Source of the DNA: XYD12-FULL-36-8 sp964391015
Lineage (GTDB): Bacteria > Bacteroidota > Ignavibacteria > Ignavibacteriales > Ignavibacteriaceae
NCBI GenBank assembly: GCA_964391015.1
Contig: CAYMKU010000006.1
Location: forward strand, 51,839 to 115,838
Length of the DNA stretch: 64,000 nt
Reading direction: 5' to 3'
The notes under the pieces were generated by a model. That model saw only the letters and a list, made by a program, of their open reading frames with translations. It searched no databases and was not told the DNA's origin. Below are positions 26,878 to 35,901 of the stretch, piece by piece (position 1 is the stretch's first letter; each line of letters starts with the position of its first letter). The translations under genes were made by a program, and so were the position numbers.

Positions 26878-28293
26878 ATGCTGACCAACAAAGAACGAAT
26901 GAAAATCGCACGCCAGGAAATGCCTATGCAAGAGGGACAGGCAAGAGTACACAATTTCAGTGAGGTTAATCTTGGTTTTACAGAAGAACTCGCGAAGATG
27001 GAAGCACTGAGATGTTTGCAATGTCCAAAACCAACTTGTATTGAGGGTTGTCCTGTCGGAATTAAAATAAGTGATTTCATTTCCCTGGTTGCCGAAGGAG
27101 ATTATTTGGGTGCGGCAGCAAAAATCAAAGAAGACAATTTGCTTCCGGCAATTTGTGGTAGAGTCTGCCCGCAGGAAGAACAATGTGAAGTTAAATGTGT
27201 TGTTGGTAAAAAAGGTGAATCGGTTGCTATTGGGAGATTGGAACGATTCGTGGCTGATTATGAAAGAGAGCATGTTGGGATAAGAACTCCAGTGGTGAAA
27301 CCTAAAACGAATAGAAAAGTTGCAATTGTAGGGAGCGGGCCTGCAGGATTGAGCTGTGCAGGTGATTTGATCCAGCAAGGGCATGATGTAACAGTTTTTG
27401 AAGCACTTCACAATTTAGGTGGTGTTTTAATTTATGGTATTCCTGAATTTCGTTTGCCTAAGGAAATTGTAAAAGCAGAGATTGAATCATTAAAAAAACT
27501 TGGTGTAGATTTTCAAGCTAATGCTGTAATTGGCTTGACCGACACAGTTGATGAACTTCTTCAAAATGGATATGATGCTGTATTTATTGCAGTAGGCGCT
27601 GGCTTGCCTTACTTCTTAAGTATCCCAGGTGAAAATTTAAACGGAGTTTATTCTTCGAATGAGTTTTTGACACGTGTTAATCTAATGAAGGCTTATCGCT
27701 TTCCGGAATTCGATACACCTGTCTTCAATTGTAAAGATAAACGAATCGCTGTATTTGGTGGTGGTAATACTGCAATGGATGCGGTAAGAACTTCTAAGCG
27801 ATTAGGTGCAAAAAATGCTCATATAATTTATCGAAGATCTGATGCAGAAATGCCTGCAAGAAAAGAAGAGATTCATCACGCAAAAGAAGAGGGAATAGAA
27901 TTTCTTTACTTAGCTAATCCTCTTGAGTTCATTGGAACAAATGATGGCTGGTTAAAAGCTGTGAAACTTCAGAAAATGGAGTTGGGTGAACCTGATGCGT
28001 CTGGAAGGCGAAGGCCTGTTGCAATTCCAGGCTCCGAATATGAGCTTGAAATTGATATGGCTGTGATTGCAATTGGTAATGGCTCAAATCCTATTATACA
28101 AAAAACTACACCAGAGCTTCAATTTAATAAGTGGGGAAATATTATAGTGGATAATGAAACCATGAAAACATCTAAAGATGGTGTTTTTGCTGGCGGAGAT
28201 ATTGTTACAGGTGGTGCAACTGTAATTCTTGCTATGGGTGCTGGACGAAAAGCAGCTGCTTCAATCAATGAGTACTTGGTGAGCAAGAGCTGA
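26878..28293 (+). CDS. nfnB: NfnB: large subunit of NADH-dependent ferredoxin:NADP+ oxidoreductase
   Basis: A 471-residue GltD-like flavoprotein. The N-terminal region binds [4Fe-4S] clusters through C-L-Q-C-P-K-P-T-C...C-P-V-G (near residue 47) and ICGRVCPQEEQCEVKC (near 92). The first dinucleotide fold is VAIVGSGPAGLSCAGDL (near 143) and the second FGGGNTAMDAVR (near 299), with a final GDIVTGGATVILAMGAG (near 440). Annotated elsewhere as glutamate synthase small subunit, but no gltB is adjacent and nfnA lies 38 bp upstream, so NfnAB is the better call. It produces or consumes NADPH against ferredoxin in the cytoplasm. Confidence 0.93.
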   Translation: MLTNKERMKIARQEMPMQEGQARVHNFSEVNLGFTEELAKMEALRCLQCPKPTCIEGCPVGIKISDFISLVAEGDYLGAAAKIKEDNLLPAICGRVCPQEEQCEVKCVVGKKGESVAIGRLERFVADYEREHVGIRTPVVKPKTNRKVAIVGSGPAGLSCAGDLIQQGHDVTVFEALHNLGGVLIYGIPEFRLPKEIVKAEIESLKKLGVDFQANAVIGLTDTVDELLQNGYDAVFIAVGAGLPYFLSIPGENLNGVYSSNEFLTRVNLMKAYRFPEFDTPVFNCKDKRIAVFGGGNTAMDAVRTSKRLGAKNAHIIYRRSDAEMPARKEEIHHAKEEGIEFLYLANPLEFIGTNDGWLKAVKLQKMELGEPDASGRRRPVAIPGSEYELEIDMAVIAIGNGSNPIIQKTTPELQFNKWGNIIVDNETMKTSKDGVFAGGDIVTGGATVILAMGAGRKAAASINEYLVSKS

Positions 28294-28367
28294 AATTGTT
28301 TTACAGACTATTTTTCTAAAAGTTTGGTTACTAAATTTTTCTGATCTTTTCATTTGAGGGTACATAA

Positions 28368-29729
28368 ATGGTAAACTCTTTCCTGAGGAGAATTTTTTTG
28401 ATTCTCTTCATCTTATTTTTTACAGCCAATCCCGAATTATTTCCTCAAGACTCGAAAGATACGTTGAGCTTGACTCTAAATCAGGCAATTGCGATTGCGT
28501 TAGAAAAAAATTGGGATATTCAGATTGCAAATGAAGATATTAAAAAAGCCGAAGAGCAAATAAGTGAAGCTTATGCAAATGCATTTCCGCGACTAGAATT
28601 TAATGGGCGGTATATTAGAAACATAAAATTTCCTGTGCTATTTATTCCGCCAAATAATCCCTTTAATCCAACTGATCAAACATTAACGATAGAGCTTGGA
28701 TCAAAAAACAGTTATGACCTCGGATTCTCAGTCAGCCAGGTAATTTATAACCAAAAAGTGAATACAGCCATACAAATTGCAAATGAATATTCGGAATATT
28801 CTAAGTTCGGAGAAAAAACTACGAGGCAGCAACTAATTAACTCCGTGAAGAAAGCTTTTTACAATGTACTGCTGATGCAAGAACTTTTAGTTGTGAGTAA
28901 CCAAAACTATGGTGTGGCAAAAGCAAATCTGGACAATGTTGCTGCCATGTATAGACAAGGTGTTGTTTCCGAATATGATTTTCTGCGTTCCGAAGTTCAG
29001 GTTGCAAATGTACAGCCATATGTGATTCAGACTGAAAATGGTTTGGAGCTAGCGAAGAATTATCTAAAAAATTTGCTTGCTTTAGATCTGACTCAACCAA
29101 TTAAGTTGATTGGCGAATTCAGTTTCGAAGAAATATCTTCAAATATGATTGATCAGCTTAGTGCTGAAGCAATAAACAATAACCCGCTTGTTAATCAATT
29201 AAAAGTTCAATCGTCTTTGCTTGGAAAAAATATTGCAATACAGCAATCAGATTATTTCCCAACTTTAGCTCTTTTTGGACAGTATCAATTCCAATCGCAG
29301 GATAACACGTTCAAGTTTAAGGATTACAATTGGGCAAAAACATTTTATGTCGGATTACAATTATCTTATACTTTGTTTGACGGATTCAGTCGAGGTGCAA
29401 GAATTGAACAAGCAGTTATTGATAAACAAAAAGTTGACCTTTCAAGAATGAAATTGGAGGAAGGGCTTAAGATTCAAATCCTCCAGGCAAAAATGAAAAT
29501 GGAAGAAGCAAAAAAAAGAATATCTGCACAAGAAAAAAGTTTACAGCAAGCTGAGAAGGCATTGAAAATTGCACAGAGCAGATATAAAAATGGTGTGGGT
29601 ACTCAGCTTGAATTGATTGATACCCAAGCTGCTTTAACGATGGCAAAAACTAATTATGTCCAAGCTATTTATGATTATCTCATAGCAAAATCAGATTGGG
29701 AATACGCTGTGAGTTCGGAATCATTTTAA
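28368..29729 (+). CDS. TolC-family outer-membrane efflux channel
   Basis: A 453-residue protein with a signal peptide (to about residue 27) and two homologous outer-membrane efflux domains. LTLNQAIAIALEKNWDIQIANEDI at the mature N-terminus and the later LIDTQAALTMAKTNYVQAIYDYLIAKSDWEYA near 420 (shown here by its ends LIDTQAAL and YDYLIAKS) are family hallmarks. It forms the trimeric exit duct of the efflux system encoded by the next two genes, which follow at 3- to 45-bp spacings. Confidence 0.93.
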   Translation: MVNSFLRRIFLILFILFFTANPELFPQDSKDTLSLTLNQAIAIALEKNWDIQIANEDIKKAEEQISEAYANAFPRLEFNGRYIRNIKFPVLFIPPNNPFNPTDQTLTIELGSKNSYDLGFSVSQVIYNQKVNTAIQIANEYSEYSKFGEKTTRQQLINSVKKAFYNVLLMQELLVVSNQNYGVAKANLDNVAAMYRQGVVSEYDFLRSEVQVANVQPYVIQTENGLELAKNYLKNLLALDLTQPIKLIGEFSFEEISSNMIDQLSAEAINNNPLVNQLKVQSSLLGKNIAIQQSDYFPTLALFGQYQFQSQDNTFKFKDYNWAKTFYVGLQLSYTLFDGFSRGARIEQAVIDKQKVDLSRMKLEEGLKIQILQAKMKMEEAKKRISAQEKSLQQAEKALKIAQSRYKNGVGTQLELIDTQAALTMAKTNYVQAIYDYLIAKSDWEYAVSSESF

Positions 29730-29771
29730 TCATTGGAAATCAAATTTTTTCATAGGAGTATTTTTCAACAA

Positions 29772-30824
29772 ATGAATAACATATTTAAAACAATTTCAAA
29801 TATTATTTCAATTTTCTCAGTTGTAGTTATAATGACTGGCTGTCAAAGTAAAACAGAAGAAAAAGTTGAGGTTAAGGATGTTTTGGAACTTGATACTATT
29901 GCAGTTCATGCAGCAAATGTAGAATACCGAGAAATAAATTTATCCAAATCATTTACTGGATCAATTGAAGGCGAAGAACAAGCATATGTTGTTGCCAAGA
30001 TATCTGAAAGAATAATTGATGTGAAGGTTAAAGTAGGAGATTATGTTGAAAAAGGAAAATTTCTTGTTGAATTAGATAAAGTTGGTGCAACCTCTCAATA
30101 TTACCAGGCAGAAGCGGGATATCAAAATGCAAAGAAAGATCTTGAGAGAATGAAAGCATTGTACAACGAAGGAGCAATCTCACAGCAAATGTTGGATGGA
30201 ACGCAAACAGCATTTAACATTGCTAAAGCAAATTATGAGGCTGCAAAAGGTCTTGTAGAACTTATTGCGCCAATATCTGGAGTTATTGCCGAACTGAATG
30301 TGGAAGTCGGTGATCTTACAATGCCAGGAATGAGAATAATTACGATTGCTAAAATAAATAAGGTGAAGGCACTCTTTAATGTAGGCGAACAAGATATTAT
30401 GAGCTTAAAGGTTAATCAGTCTATCGAAGTATTTTCTGAACTAAAACCGGATTTGGTAACGGGTGGAAGAGTCACTCAAATTTCTAAATCAGCTGACATT
30501 GATTCAAGAACATTTGAGGTAAAAGGATTGATAGGAAATACGAGTGATAAATGGTTTAAGCCTGGAATGTTTTGTCGCGTAAAAATTAATTTACAAAATC
30601 AAAAAAAATCGTTAGCTATTCCATCATTAGCAATTGTTACAAACGGAAGCGATAAAGGAGTATATGTAATTAGTAGTGGGAAGGCACAATTCAAAAAAGT
30701 GACTGTTGGTATTACGGATGAAACCTATACTGAAGTCCTGGGTGGGTTAAAGGAAAATGAAAAAGTTGTAACTGTTGGTATAAACAATTTAAAAGATGGA
30801 ATCCCAATCAGAATAATAAACTGA
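29772..30824 (+). CDS. RND efflux periplasmic adaptor (membrane fusion) lipoprotein
   Basis: A 350-residue adaptor. I take the ATG at 29772, which starts a lipoprotein signal ending MTGC; AGGAG lies 13 bases upstream. The TTG at 29733 has no ribosome site and would precede the signal with charged residues. The biotinyl-lipoyl-like halves are VVAKISERIIDVKVKVGDYVEKG (about residues 67-90) and APISGVIAELNVEVGD (about 165-180), separated by an alpha-hairpin, then a beta-barrel and a membrane-proximal domain. It bridges the inner-membrane pump and the TolC-like channel. Confidence 0.92.
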   Translation: MNNIFKTISNIISIFSVVVIMTGCQSKTEEKVEVKDVLELDTIAVHAANVEYREINLSKSFTGSIEGEEQAYVVAKISERIIDVKVKVGDYVEKGKFLVELDKVGATSQYYQAEAGYQNAKKDLERMKALYNEGAISQQMLDGTQTAFNIAKANYEAAKGLVELIAPISGVIAELNVEVGDLTMPGMRIITIAKINKVKALFNVGEQDIMSLKVNQSIEVFSELKPDLVTGGRVTQISKSADIDSRTFEVKGLIGNTSDKWFKPGMFCRVKINLQNQKKSLAIPSLAIVTNGSDKGVYVISSGKAQFKKVTVGITDETYTEVLGGLKENEKVVTVGINNLKDGIPIRIIN

Positions 30825-30870
30825 AGTTAAAATATTCTATTCAGAATTTGTAATACTTTTTAGGTAAATC

Positions 30871-33800
30871 ATGAAACTTGCAGATGTATCAATAAGACGG
30901 CCCGTATTTGCTACAATGATGATAATGGCATTAGTTGTATTGGGACTTTTCTCACTTGTCAAGCTTAATGTTGATTTATATCCTGATGTTGATATTCCAT
31001 ATGTGATCATCACAACCGTGTTACCTGGTGCCGGACCTGAACAAATTGAAACCGATGTTACCAAAAAAGTCGAAGATGCTGTTAACACAGTAGCAGGTGT
31101 AGACTGGATTCAATCATATTCTCAAGAGAGTGTATCGCTTGTGGTAATTGCTTTTAAGCTCGAAGTTGATGGGAAGGTTGCGGCTCAAGATGTCCGCGAA
31201 AAAATTTCCGCAATTAGGGGTGATCTTCCTACCGAAATCGAAGATCCAATAATTCAACGATATGATCCTGCAAGCTTTCCAATAATGTCTCTTACAGTTT
31301 CCGGCAGCAGATCGGAAAAAGAAATTACAGAGTTCACTAAAACCACAATTAAAAAAAGACTGGAAAACATTCCGGGCGTTGGTGCGGTCAATTTAGTTGG
31401 TGGTGCAGAGCGAGAGATCCAAATTGAAGTTGACGCTACAAAGTTGAGAGCATTTAATTTATCTATTCAAGATGTAATTCAAAATGTTGGGGCTCAAAAT
31501 GTTGAAATCCCCGGAGGCAACTTAACTGAGGGATCGAGACAAGTTCTACTTCGTACTATGGGTAAGTATAAAAATGTTGAGGATTTTAATGGAGTTATTG
31601 TTGCTACTCCTCAAGGCAAACCGGTATATTTATCTGATGTTGCAAAAGTTATAGATGGAACAAAAGAACAAAAAAGTTTAACTAGGGTCAACGGAAAAAT
31701 TGCTGTTGGTCTTGATATTATCAAACAATCAGGCAGTAACACAGTACAGGTTGCTGGTGAAGTAAATAAGCAACTTGAGAAACTGAAGATTGAAATTCCT
31801 TCGGATATTAATATTTTTCTAGCTCAAGATAACAGTGTGTTCATCAAAGATTCTATCAACGATGTGTTGTTTGATATTTTGTACGGCGGGTTATTAGCTA
31901 TTCTGGTTATTTATCTTTTCTTAGCAAATTTCCGGGCAACCGTAATTAGTGGATTAGCTCTTCCGTCCTCAATCATTGCAAGTTTCATCATCATGTATGC
32001 CTTAAACTTTACACTTAATATGATGTCCTTACTGGCTCTTTCATTAGCGGTTGGATTGTTAATTGATGATGCAATAGTTGTGATTGAAAATATCTATCGT
32101 CATATGAGTCAAGGTGAAACTCCAATGGAAGCAGCTAAATCAGCAAGCCAAGAAATTGGTTTGGCCGTTATGGCAACTACATTTACTGTTGTAGCTGTTT
32201 TTGTACCTGTTGCGTTTATGCCGGGAATTGTCGGTAGATTTTTCTATCAATTTGGAATTACAATTTCTGTTGCTGTCTTAGTATCGCTTTTTGTTGCATT
32301 CACACTAACTCCTATGCTTTCATCGCGTTGGTTGACGCAAGAAGATGAAGCATTATCTAAGGAGGGAAATATTCTTCAAAAAATACTCTATTACTTTAAC
32401 CACTTTTTTGATATTCTTAATCGGAATTATAAATCGGCGCTCGGATGGTCACTTAATCATAGAAAGACCATTGTATTTGGTGCTATACTAATCTTTACTG
32501 TAAGTTTCATGATAATGGGAATGTTAGGTTCGCAATTCTTCCCCGAGACAGATAGAAACGAATTTATGATACACGTAAAAGCCGCGCCAGGAAGTTCTCT
32601 AGAACAGACTAGTAGTTTGTCTTTTGAGATAGAGAGAATATTGCGTGAGAGGTCAGAAGTTCAAACTGTACTTACGACAATTGGATCCGGAAATAATCCT
32701 GTGACAACCGGAACAATTTTAGTAAAGTTAGTTAACAAAAAAGAAAGAACTAAAAATGATAAAGAGATTATGGCAGAGGTGAGAGAAAAATTAAAGTACC
32801 TTCCTGGGGGAAACTTTAGTTTTACTGTGCAAACGATGGGTGGTAATGATAAGCCTGTTTCACTTAGTATCAGAGGAGAGAATCTTAACAAATTATCTGA
32901 GATTGCAGATAAGGTAGAAGCAATTGTTAAATCAACTTCTGGAACAGTCGATGTAGAAAATAGTTTAGAGATTTCAAAACCTGAAGTACGGGTACAAATT
33001 GATAGAGAAAAAGCATCTGACTTGGGAGTTAATCCATATTTGATAGCTTCTTCAATTAGAGCGATGATTGATGGTTATGTAGCTACGCAATTCCAAAAAG
33101 GTGATGAACAGTATGATGTTAGAGTTCGTCTTCAGAAATCAGATCGGACAAAATTGAGCGATGTAAATTCCATGACATTTAAAAGTAATAAGAAACGCCA
33201 AGATGGAAGTACTTTGATAGTTCCTCTTAGCGATGTGGCAGCAATAATGCAGGGGACAGGCCCGTCTCAAATAAACAGATATTCAAAACAAAAGGAAATT
33301 AGAATTGGTGCAAACTTATCTGGCAGATTGCTTGGTGAAGTGTTGGCTGATATAAATAAAAAAATAAAGGTTCTGAAATTAGAACCAGGCTATTCGGTTG
33401 AAGTTGTTGGCGAGGGTCAACAACAGGAAGAATCTTTTGCCAATATGTTGCTTTCATTAATACTTGCAATTGTATTTGTCTATATTGTATTAGCCGCACA
33501 ATTTGACAGTTTTGTGTATCCATTCTCGATAATGCTTGCACTACCCATGTCAATTATTGGAGCGGTGATATTCTTACTAATTTTTGGAAGTTCTATTTCA
33601 GTAATTTCATTGATAGGAATTATTATGTTGATGGGATTAGTTACTAAAAATGGAATTTTATTAGTTGATTATACGAATGTATTACGCGAAAAAGGATTTA
33701 CTAGGTTTGAGGCTTTAATTCAGGCAGGTCCGACAAGATTACGTCCAATTCTAATGACCACATTTGCAATGATATTCGGAATGATGCCCGTTGCATTAGC

Positions 33801-34008
33801 ACTTGGCGAAGGATCGGAATTCAGGGCGCCGATGGGGCAAGCAGTTATTGGAGGTCTGATTACATCCACTCTTTTAACACTGTTCATAGTTCCTGTAGTT
33901 TATACTATCTTAGATGATTTATCTGTTAAAAAGATGTTCGGGTTCATCGGAAAACTTTTACATATTAAGAGAAAAGTAAAACCCGTAGAACTTGAAGAAG
34001 TAAAATGA
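30871..34008 (+). CDS. RND-family efflux pump, HAE1/AcrB type
   Basis: A 1,045-residue proton-driven pump of normal AcrB length. It starts with the RRPVFATMMIMALVVLGL helix. LAVGLLIDDAIVVIEN (near residue 393) holds the aspartate pair of the proton relay in helix 4, and GLVTKNGILLVDYTN (near 923) supplies the helix-10 lysine. Two large periplasmic loops lie between helices 1-2 and 7-8. Likely exports drugs, dyes or lipophilic metabolites, though the substrate is unknown. Last large gene of the tolC-like/adaptor/pump operon. Confidence 0.95.
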   Translation: MKLADVSIRRPVFATMMIMALVVLGLFSLVKLNVDLYPDVDIPYVIITTVLPGAGPEQIETDVTKKVEDAVNTVAGVDWIQSYSQESVSLVVIAFKLEVDGKVAAQDVREKISAIRGDLPTEIEDPIIQRYDPASFPIMSLTVSGSRSEKEITEFTKTTIKKRLENIPGVGAVNLVGGAEREIQIEVDATKLRAFNLSIQDVIQNVGAQNVEIPGGNLTEGSRQVLLRTMGKYKNVEDFNGVIVATPQGKPVYLSDVAKVIDGTKEQKSLTRVNGKIAVGLDIIKQSGSNTVQVAGEVNKQLEKLKIEIPSDINIFLAQDNSVFIKDSINDVLFDILYGGLLAILVIYLFLANFRATVISGLALPSSIIASFIIMYALNFTLNMMSLLALSLAVGLLIDDAIVVIENIYRHMSQGETPMEAAKSASQEIGLAVMATTFTVVAVFVPVAFMPGIVGRFFYQFGITISVAVLVSLFVAFTLTPMLSSRWLTQEDEALSKEGNILQKILYYFNHFFDILNRNYKSALGWSLNHRKTIVFGAILIFTVSFMIMGMLGSQFFPETDRNEFMIHVKAAPGSSLEQTSSLSFEIERILRERSEVQTVLTTIGSGNNPVTTGTILVKLVNKKERTKNDKEIMAEVREKLKYLPGGNFSFTVQTMGGNDKPVSLSIRGENLNKLSEIADKVEAIVKSTSGTVDVENSLEISKPEVRVQIDREKASDLGVNPYLIASSIRAMIDGYVATQFQKGDEQYDVRVRLQKSDRTKLSDVNSMTFKSNKKRQDGSTLIVPLSDVAAIMQGTGPSQINRYSKQKEIRIGANLSGRLLGEVLADINKKIKVLKLEPGYSVEVVGEGQQQEESFANMLLSLILAIVFVYIVLAAQFDSFVYPFSIMLALPMSIIGAVIFLLIFGSSISVISLIGIIMLMGLVTKNGILLVDYTNVLREKGFTRFEALIQAGPTRLRPILMTTFAMIFGMMPVALALGEGSEFRAPMGQAVIGGLITSTLLTLFIVPVVYTILDDLSVKKMFGFIGKLLHIKRKVKPVELEEVK

Positions 34009-34044
34009 CAGCTAATATTTGACAAATAAGCATTAGGAATTAAA

Positions 34045-34338
34045 ATGAAGTTTGCATTCGTAGTTTATCATGATGTTCTCGATGAAAGAATTTCAACTAT
34101 TCTAAGTAAGACAGGAATTGATTATTATACTGAATGGGAAGAAGTAAAAGGTAAGGGCCACCTTACAGATGCACATCTTGGAACAAGACCTTTTCCCGGT
34201 TACAATTGCGTTCGTATGATTGCCTTTGAGGATGAAGTTAAATTGGAAAAACTCATTGAAATTCTCAAGGAGTTCAATAAAGAAATGGTGAAAAAGATGA
34301 TCAAATTCGTTTATTTCAGTTACCACTTGAAAGAATAA
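34045..34338 (+). CDS. PG0541-type PII-like transporter-associated protein
   Basis: A 97-residue protein 36 bp after the RND pump gene. Short alternating beta-alpha segments, with GHLTDAHLGTRPFPGYN near residues 37-53 and a following alpha/beta half, fit a ferredoxin-like, PII-related fold. Small proteins of this family (first named from Porphyromonas PG0541) are encoded next to RND pumps in Bacteroidota and may sense a ligand and modulate the pump, by analogy with PII control of AmtB. The T-loop tyrosine of classical GlnB is not visible. Function by genomic association only. Confidence 0.8.
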   Translation: MKFAFVVYHDVLDERISTILSKTGIDYYTEWEEVKGKGHLTDAHLGTRPFPGYNCVRMIAFEDEVKLEKLIEILKEFNKEMVKKMIKFVYFSYHLKE

Positions 34339-34509
34339 TATAGGTTAAGATACGCTCCGATTTTTATTTATTCTCTTCAATTAAGCAAGAGTAGAACATT
34401 CTCTCCTAAAATTCCCTCTGATAATTCGTAAATTTTACTTATCAATTGTCAAATTGATTGAAACTATTTCAAAAACGAGGGGAAAAAAAACAATAAATAT
34501 TAAACTAAA

Positions 34510-34524
34510 TGGCACATTACTTGT
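34510..34524 (+). promoter_or_regulatory. Sigma-54-like promoter of a small lipoprotein gene
   Basis: TGGCAC, five bases, TTGT: matches the TGGCAC-N5-TTGC consensus at all but the last base. The predicted start lies about 25 bp before the ATG at 34561. Confidence 0.6.
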
Positions 34525-34560
34525 CTTAGCTGACAGAGATAATTAAGTAAGAGTGATAAA

Positions 34561-34953
34561 ATGAAAAAAATTCTTGTTGTTTTGTTTATAGCTATTTTGA
34601 CATTTGGGGGTTGCTCATCCAAATATGAAACAAATCTCACCCTAAAAAATATGGCAGCTGGTGCTATTTATTTGAATTTTAGAGGTGAAGTGATTACAGT
34701 ACCTGCTGGTAAAACGGTAATTTTAAAGGATTTGCCGAAAGGTACTTATGCTTATATAACAACATATTCAGTTCCTGCTAATGCTTCAAGCAGTTCAGCC
34801 ATAGGAGATTTAGATGGTGAAATTGATGTTAAAGCTGGTAGCAAAGTTTTTATTCTCTATTCGAGTACTTTTGAAGAAAATAGATATATAATTTATGCTT
34901 CGAGAACAAGTAGTGATGATTTAAACGGTACCGGAAATCCGCTATTCCCATAA
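34561..34953 (+). CDS. Small lipoprotein of unknown function
   Basis: A 130-residue protein with a lipoprotein signal (MKKILVVLFIAILTFGGC, cysteine at 18). The mature part is beta-rich and neutral, with VITVPAGKTVILKDLPKGTYAY near residues 42-63 (ends VITVPAGK and LPKGTYAY), resembling an immunoglobulin-like or DUF4397/CarboxypepD-like small fold, but I cannot assign a family. It is monocistronic between a sigma-54-like site and a strong terminator. Confidence 0.8.
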   Translation: MKKILVVLFIAILTFGGCSSKYETNLTLKNMAAGAIYLNFRGEVITVPAGKTVILKDLPKGTYAYITTYSVPANASSSSAIGDLDGEIDVKAGSKVFILYSSTFEENRYIIYASRTSSDDLNGTGNPLFP

Positions 34954-34998
34954 AAAATTTTAAGTTTCCTAGCCTCCTTTCTGTTAATGATGATAAGT

Positions 34999-35028
34999 AA
35001 AACCCCCAGATCGATGATGGGGGTTTTT
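34999..35028 (+). terminator. Strong intrinsic terminator
   Basis: AAAACCCCC pairs with GGGGGTTTTT around an 11-base loop, followed by further T-rich sequence, 45 bp past the lipoprotein stop. Works in both directions on paper and could also serve the convergent gene at 35123. Confidence 0.9.
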
Positions 35029-35122
35029 ATTTTTTATGATCGTGTTGATATAGAATATTCGACAGCTGCAAACACAATATTTACAAATACTAACGAGAAA
35101 TAATTTTCATTTTCTTCTTTCT

Positions 35123-35683
35123 CTATGTGAATAAGTCTTTATCAAATTCTTGATCGTGAACTATCTGACCATCTTTAAAAAATAATTTTCTTTTGATATT
35201 TCCTTTTTGGTCGTATATCGTCCAATTACCATTTTTTTTACCGGCTTTGAAATATCCTATTTCTTTTATATTCCCACTCTCGAAATACCATGTCCATTTT
35301 CCTTCTGTTAAATTGTTCTCAAAATTCCCAACAGATTCCAATTGTCCAGTGGAATAATAATAACGCCATTGTCCTTCATTTAAATTATTTCTTATTTTTC
35401 CAACCATTTCAATGGAGCCATTAACTGAACTGATTTTGAATTCACCATTCTTCTTACCTTCGATAACCTCATACTCAATAATTTTTTTAGCTAATGTATC
35501 AACTATCTTTCCAGAAAACAATTTATTTTCTCCAAGTGTATAAAGTAAGCCATCTCGTTCTTCTACTTGTGCAGACTTATCATTTTTTGCACACCCAACA
35601 CTGTAAAGAATATTAATGGAAATAATTATTCCTAAAAAAATATTTAATAACATGTATTTTCTTGTAGAATTCCCTCTGATCAT
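35123..35683 (-). CDS. MORN/YwqK-like repeat lipoprotein
   Basis: A 186-residue protein with a lipoprotein signal ending YSVGC near residue 31. Residues 75-175 contain four 22-23-residue MORN-type repeats with the pattern G-x-W-x-Y-Y-x-x-G-x-x-x-x-x-G-x-F-x-N: EGQWRYYYSTGQLESVGNF, EGKWTWYFESGNIKEIGYF and NGNWTIYDQKGNIKRKLFF. Such proteins are often labelled YwqK antitoxin-like, but no toxin partner is nearby. The ATG at 35683 is kept; an ATG ten codons later would also give a lipoprotein. Probably membrane-anchored, facing the periplasm. Confidence 0.82.
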   Translation of the reverse strand: MIRGNSTRKYMLLNIFLGIIISINILYSVGCAKNDKSAQVEERDGLLYTLGENKLFSGKIVDTLAKKIIEYEVIEGKKNGEFKISSVNGSIEMVGKIRNNLNEGQWRYYYSTGQLESVGNFENNLTEGKWTWYFESGNIKEIGYFKAGKKNGNWTIYDQKGNIKRKLFFKDGQIVHDQEFDKDLFT

Positions 35684-35724
35684 TCAGCCCTCGCTTGTGA
35701 ATTAATATCTGCAATTATACTTTG

Positions 35725-35739
35725 ACAATGTATATGCCA
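35725..35739 (-). promoter_or_regulatory. Sigma-54-like promoter of the MORN lipoprotein gene
   Basis: Read on the minus strand: TGGCAT, five bases (ATACA), TTGT. The identical 15-mer lies at 38970-38984 upstream of the CoA-transferase operon. Predicted transcription start is about 30 bp before the ATG at 35683. Confidence 0.6.
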
Positions 35740-35901
35740 CCCAAAAACTGTGAAATAATAAAATATTCATATCCTTTTATCTCAGTTTGAGAGGTGATAC
35801 TAAGAGGTGACGAAAACGAAACAAATAAAAATATTAAATTGATTTGAAATTTTCTTAAGCTTTGAACTCAAAATTTCTAATCACTTAGCGATGAAAATTA
35901 T

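Noticed and set aside
26854..27411. 185-codon frame opposite nfnB
   Set aside because: Antisense shadow; cysteine and phenylalanine runs mirror the nfnB codons.
35123..35683. Toxin-antitoxin system based on the YwqK-like repeats
   Set aside because: No toxin gene is adjacent and the protein has a lipoprotein signal.
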